From Burkholderiaceae bacterium (GTDB lineage Bacteria > Pseudomonadota > Gammaproteobacteria > Burkholderiales > Burkholderiaceae): 8,036 nucleotides of DNA. The stretch lies in the NCBI GenBank assembly GCA_017998575.1, contig JAGOCV010000179.1, positions 1 to 8,036 on the forward strand, in the 5' to 3' direction. Below are positions 6,230-8,036 of the stretch, piece by piece (positions within the stretch are counted from its first letter, which is position 1; the number at the start of each line of letters is the position of its first letter). The notes under the pieces were generated by a model, which was not told the DNA's origin, ran no database searches, and was given only the letters and a program-made list of their open reading frames with translations. The translations under genes were made by a program, and so were the position numbers.

Positions 6230-7495
6230 TCAGCGGTACATGTAGGAACGGCTGAAAGGATAGACGGATTGCGCGCCGCGGATGTTTCCGCCTGTCACGT
6301 CTCCGTCGGGCCGTGTCGCCAGGATCTGGTGCAGCGAGATCCAGCCCTGCTCGAAGCTCATGGCACTGCCCGCGAGGTAGAGGCGATAGGCGCGCAGCAC
6401 GCGCCGTGCACGGCGCTCGTCGCCGCCCGCAGCCAGGATGCGTTGTGCCTCGCCGAGTTGCGACTCCAGTGCATCCGACCACGCCCACAGCGTCTTCGCA
6501 TAGTGCGGACGCAGGTTTTCTACGTCGACCATCTCCAGCCCCGCATGGGCAAGATGGTTCAGTACCGGGCTGATGTGAAGCAGTTCCCCGCCGGGAAAGA
6601 TGTACTTCTCGATGAACTCCCCCATGCCCGCGCCAAGCTGCGTGTTGTCGAGGCCGCCGGCCGTGATGCCGTGGTTGAGCACGAGCCCCCCCGGCCGCAC
6701 GAGCTGGAGCACCTGCCGGAAGTACGCCGTCATGTTGGCCTGGCCCACGTGTTCGAACATACCGACCGACGACACCTTGTCGAACGGCTGATTCGGTGGC
6801 AGGTCGCGGTAGTCACGCAGTTCCACCCGCACGCGACCCGACAGGCCACGCTCGTCGATCAGTCGCTGGACGTACGCATGCTGGTTGCGCGAGAGCGTGA
6901 TGCCCGTCGCATCGACGCCGTAATGCTCGGCCGCCCAGAGCAGCAACGCGCCCCAACCCGAGCCGATGTCCAGGAAGCGCTCGCCCGGCTGCAGCCGCAG
7001 CTTGCGGCAGATGTGGTCGAGCTTGGCTTCCTGAGCCTGCGCGAGAGGTAGGCCGGCTTCGCGGTAATAGGCGCACGAGTAAACGCGTCGCGGGTCGAGC
7101 CATAGCGCATAGAACGCGTCCGACACGTCGTAGTGGTACTGGATCTGCTCGGCATCCCTCTCGCGCGTGTGTGATGCGAGCGACTTGGCGCGATGCAGGG
7201 CCCGGGTCCACCAGCGTGTATTGCTCTGGACGGGGCTACCCGGCAGCAGCGCGGTGGCCGCCGCCATCAGATCGCGCATCGTCGCGTCGATCTCGAGTCC
7301 ACCTTCGACGTAGTCCTCGCCTACTGCACCGATCTGGCCCGAGGCCAACCTGGCGAGTCCTGACCAATGCAGGAACCGCAGGTGGACTTTGGCCTGTGCC
7401 GCCGCTCCGATGTCTCGCCCGTCGGGCAGAGTGACGCGGATGGGAATGGGCAGGGCCGCAAGACGGGCCCCGACCTCGGGAATCAGAGCTTGCAT
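6230..7495 (-). CDS. cfa: Cyclopropane-fatty-acyl-phospholipid synthase
   Basis: Transfers a methylene group from S-adenosylmethionine to the double bond of unsaturated phospholipid acyl chains at the inner face of the membrane, typically in stationary phase or under acid stress. It has 421 residues (E. coli Cfa has 382). The N-terminal lipid-binding part (about 1-110) is followed by HYDVSDAFYALWLD (121-134), YSCAYY (139-144), the SAM-binding glycine loop LDIGSGWGAL (175-184), MFEHVG (246-251), FIEKYIFPGGEL (294-305) and PHYAKTLWAW (330-339). Residues corresponding to the bicarbonate/active-site set of E. coli Cfa appear intact: Cys141, Glu248, His275, Ile277 and Tyr332. The ATG at 7495 is the first possible start: the in-frame TGA about 36 bp upstream is followed by no other start codon. 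No clear Shine-Dalgarno precedes it. A DUF1840 gene follows after 24 bp. Confidence 0.95.
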   Translation of the reverse strand: MQALIPEVGARLAALPIPIRVTLPDGRDIGAAAQAKVHLRFLHWSGLARLASGQIGAVGEDYVEGGLEIDATMRDLMAAATALLPGSPVQSNTRWWTRALHRAKSLASHTRERDAEQIQYHYDVSDAFYALWLDPRRVYSCAYYREAGLPLAQAQEAKLDHICRKLRLQPGERFLDIGSGWGALLLWAAEHYGVDATGITLSRNQHAYVQRLIDERGLSGRVRVELRDYRDLPPNQPFDKVSSVGMFEHVGQANMTAYFRQVLQLVRPGGLVLNHGITAGGLDNTQLGAGMGEFIEKYIFPGGELLHISPVLNHLAHAGLEMVDVENLRPHYAKTLWAWSDALESQLGEAQRILAAGGDERRARRVLRAYRLYLAGSAMSFEQGWISLHQILATRPDGDVTGGNIRGAQSVYPFSRSYMYR

Positions 7496-7503
7496 GGCGC
7501 CCG

Positions 7504-7532
7504 ATTTTTGTGGGTTGCAAGGGGCGCGTCAA
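7504..7532 (-). promoter_or_regulatory. Candidate sigma-70 promoter for cfa
   Basis: Read on the - strand, TTGACG (7532-7527, five of six to the -35 consensus) is separated by 17 bp from AAAAAT (7509-7504, four of six to the -10 consensus). The -10 box ends only 8 nt before the cfa ATG, which would put the transcript start at about 7496-7498 and give a nearly leaderless mRNA. This is consistent with the absence of a Shine-Dalgarno. The rest of the 115-bp gap up to the terminator at 7611 shows nothing else I can name. Confidence 0.45.
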
Positions 7533-7610
7533 CCGATCGGACCGAATCGGGGCGGATCACCAGACTGCACCACAGATCTCACCCCCGTCGGGCAACAATC
7601 TTGCGGACAC

Positions 7611-7640
7611 AAAAAAGCCCGCCATGTGGCGGGCTTTTTT
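7611..7640. terminator. Intrinsic terminator after rplQ/tRNA-fMet (T-tailed on both strands)
   Basis: AAAAAAGCCCGCC (7611-7623) and GGCGGGCTTTTTT (7628-7640) form a perfect 13-bp inverted repeat with the tetraloop ATGT. On the - strand it lies about 20 nt past the tRNA 3' end and ends in a six-T run, so it should stop the rplQ/tRNA transcript before cfa. The + strand also has a T-run, but no + strand gene ends here. Confidence 0.92.
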
Positions 7641-7657
7641 AGAAGCTTTTGGCTTCT
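7641..7657 (-). other. Small hairpin between tRNA 3' end and terminator
   Basis: AGAAGC (7641-7646) and GCTTCT (7652-7657) form a 6-bp inverted repeat with a 5-nt loop, directly after the tRNA CCA end and directly before the main terminator stem. On the - strand it gives an immediate downstream structure that could guide 3' trimming of the pre-tRNA or add to termination. This role is inferred from position only. Confidence 0.4.
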
Positions 7658-7660
7658 TGT

Positions 7661-7737
<77 letters not shown>

Positions 7738-7748
7738 TCGAGTCGTAA

Positions 7749-7754
7749 ATTATA
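7749..7754 (-). promoter_or_regulatory. Candidate -10 box for tRNA-fMet
   Basis: A perfect TATAAT lies on the - strand in the 19-bp gap between rplQ and the tRNA, within a short A/T-rich patch that stands out from the high-GC surroundings. It ends 11 nt before the tRNA 5' end, so a start about 7 nt downstream would leave a leader of about 4-5 nt. At 17-bp spacing the -35 position (inside rplQ) reads GAGCAA, which matches consensus poorly. It may therefore be a weak or activator-dependent promoter, or a chance match. Confidence 0.5.
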
Positions 7755-7756
7755 GC

Positions 7757-8036
7757 TTATTCTGCAGCGCTTTGCTCGGCTTGCGTGTCGTCGATTTCAG
7801 GACGATCCACGAGCTCGACCAGAGCCATCGGTGCGTTGTCACCGACGCGGAAGCCCATCTTCAGGATGCGGGTGTAGCCGCCCGGACGAGCCTTGTAGCG
7901 CGGGCCGAGTTCGCCGAACAGCTTCACGACATTGTCGCGATTGCGCAGGCGATCGAAGGCGAGGCGCTTGTTGGCAAGCGTGGGTTCCTTGCCGAGCGTG
8001 ATCATCGGCTCGACGACGCGGCGCAGTTCCTTGGCC
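7757..8036 (-). CDS. rplQ: 50S ribosomal protein L17 (5' end outside window)
   Basis: Ribosomal large-subunit protein bL17. The visible C-terminal 92 residues run from [19 protein letters not shown] through [34 protein letters not shown], then [23 protein letters not shown], all characteristic of L17. The frame is open to the window edge, so the ATG at 8005 is internal. By comparison with E. coli L17 about 40 N-terminal residues are missing. The acidic tail ([11 protein letters not shown]) is family-typical and variable. In proteobacteria rplQ closes the alpha operon (rpsM-rpsK-rpsD-rpoA-rplQ), so rpoA is expected just beyond the window. The stop codon is TAA; tRNA-fMet follows 19 bp later. 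Confidence 0.97.
   Translation of the reverse strand, partial: AKELRRVVEPMITLGKEPTLANKRLAFDRLRNRDNVVKLFGELGPRYKARPGGYTRILKMGFRVGDNAPMALVELVDRPEIDDTQAEQSAAE

Noticed and set aside
6269..7051. 260-codon open frame on the + strand opposite cfa
   Set aside because: Antisense to a cfa gene with all active-site residues intact; no domain recognised.

Overview
The window looks like a high-GC chromosome segment from a betaproteobacterium of the order Burkholderiales, most likely Comamonadaceae (Acidovorax/Variovorax/Hydrogenophaga-like). This rests on the strong G/C bias at third codon positions, a Bug-family periplasmic binding protein, a DUF1840 protein, and an intergenic palindromic element of a type I recall as common in Comamonadaceae genomes. 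The taxonomic call is inference; no database search was possible.

Positions 1-4588 (+ strand) hold the 3' part of a LivHMGF-type ABC uptake operon. In order they are a LivM-type permease (5' end outside the window), a LivK-type periplasmic binding protein, a LivF-type ATPase, and a PaaK-like AMP-binding protein whose start overlaps the ATPase stop by ATGA. The partner LivH permease and LivG ATPase are expected upstream of position 1. A tightly coupled acyl-CoA ligase-like gene suggests that the imported substrate is a carboxylic, perhaps aromatic, acid rather than a branched-chain amino acid. The ligase has departures in its P-loop and A10 motifs. A palindromic repeat sits between the binding-protein and ATPase genes.

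Positions 4589-5832 (+ strand) form a separate unit: a 177-bp intergenic region with a 21-bp inverted repeat, an orphan Bug/TctC-type binding protein, and a tandem-hairpin end with a strong bidirectional terminator. That terminator also serves the convergent minus-strand genes.

Positions 5879-7532 (- strand) hold a cyclopropane-fatty-acid synthase gene (cfa) followed 24 bp later by a small DUF1840 gene, probably one transcript. A candidate sigma-70 promoter for cfa lies so close to the start codon that the mRNA may be nearly leaderless.

Positions 7611-8036 (- strand) hold the 3' end of rplQ (ribosomal protein L17, end of the alpha operon), an initiator tRNA-fMet gene 19 bp behind it with a TATAAT box in the gap, and a perfect 13-bp-stem terminator.

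No stretch longer than 300 bp lacks a gene. I saw no CRISPR array, transposase, integrase, phage gene or defence system. This is mostly ordinary chromosomal sequence, and I do not see strong evidence of a new biological system. The best second-look items are the atypical ligase, the intra-operon palindromic element, and the rplQ/tRNA-fMet/terminator arrangement.
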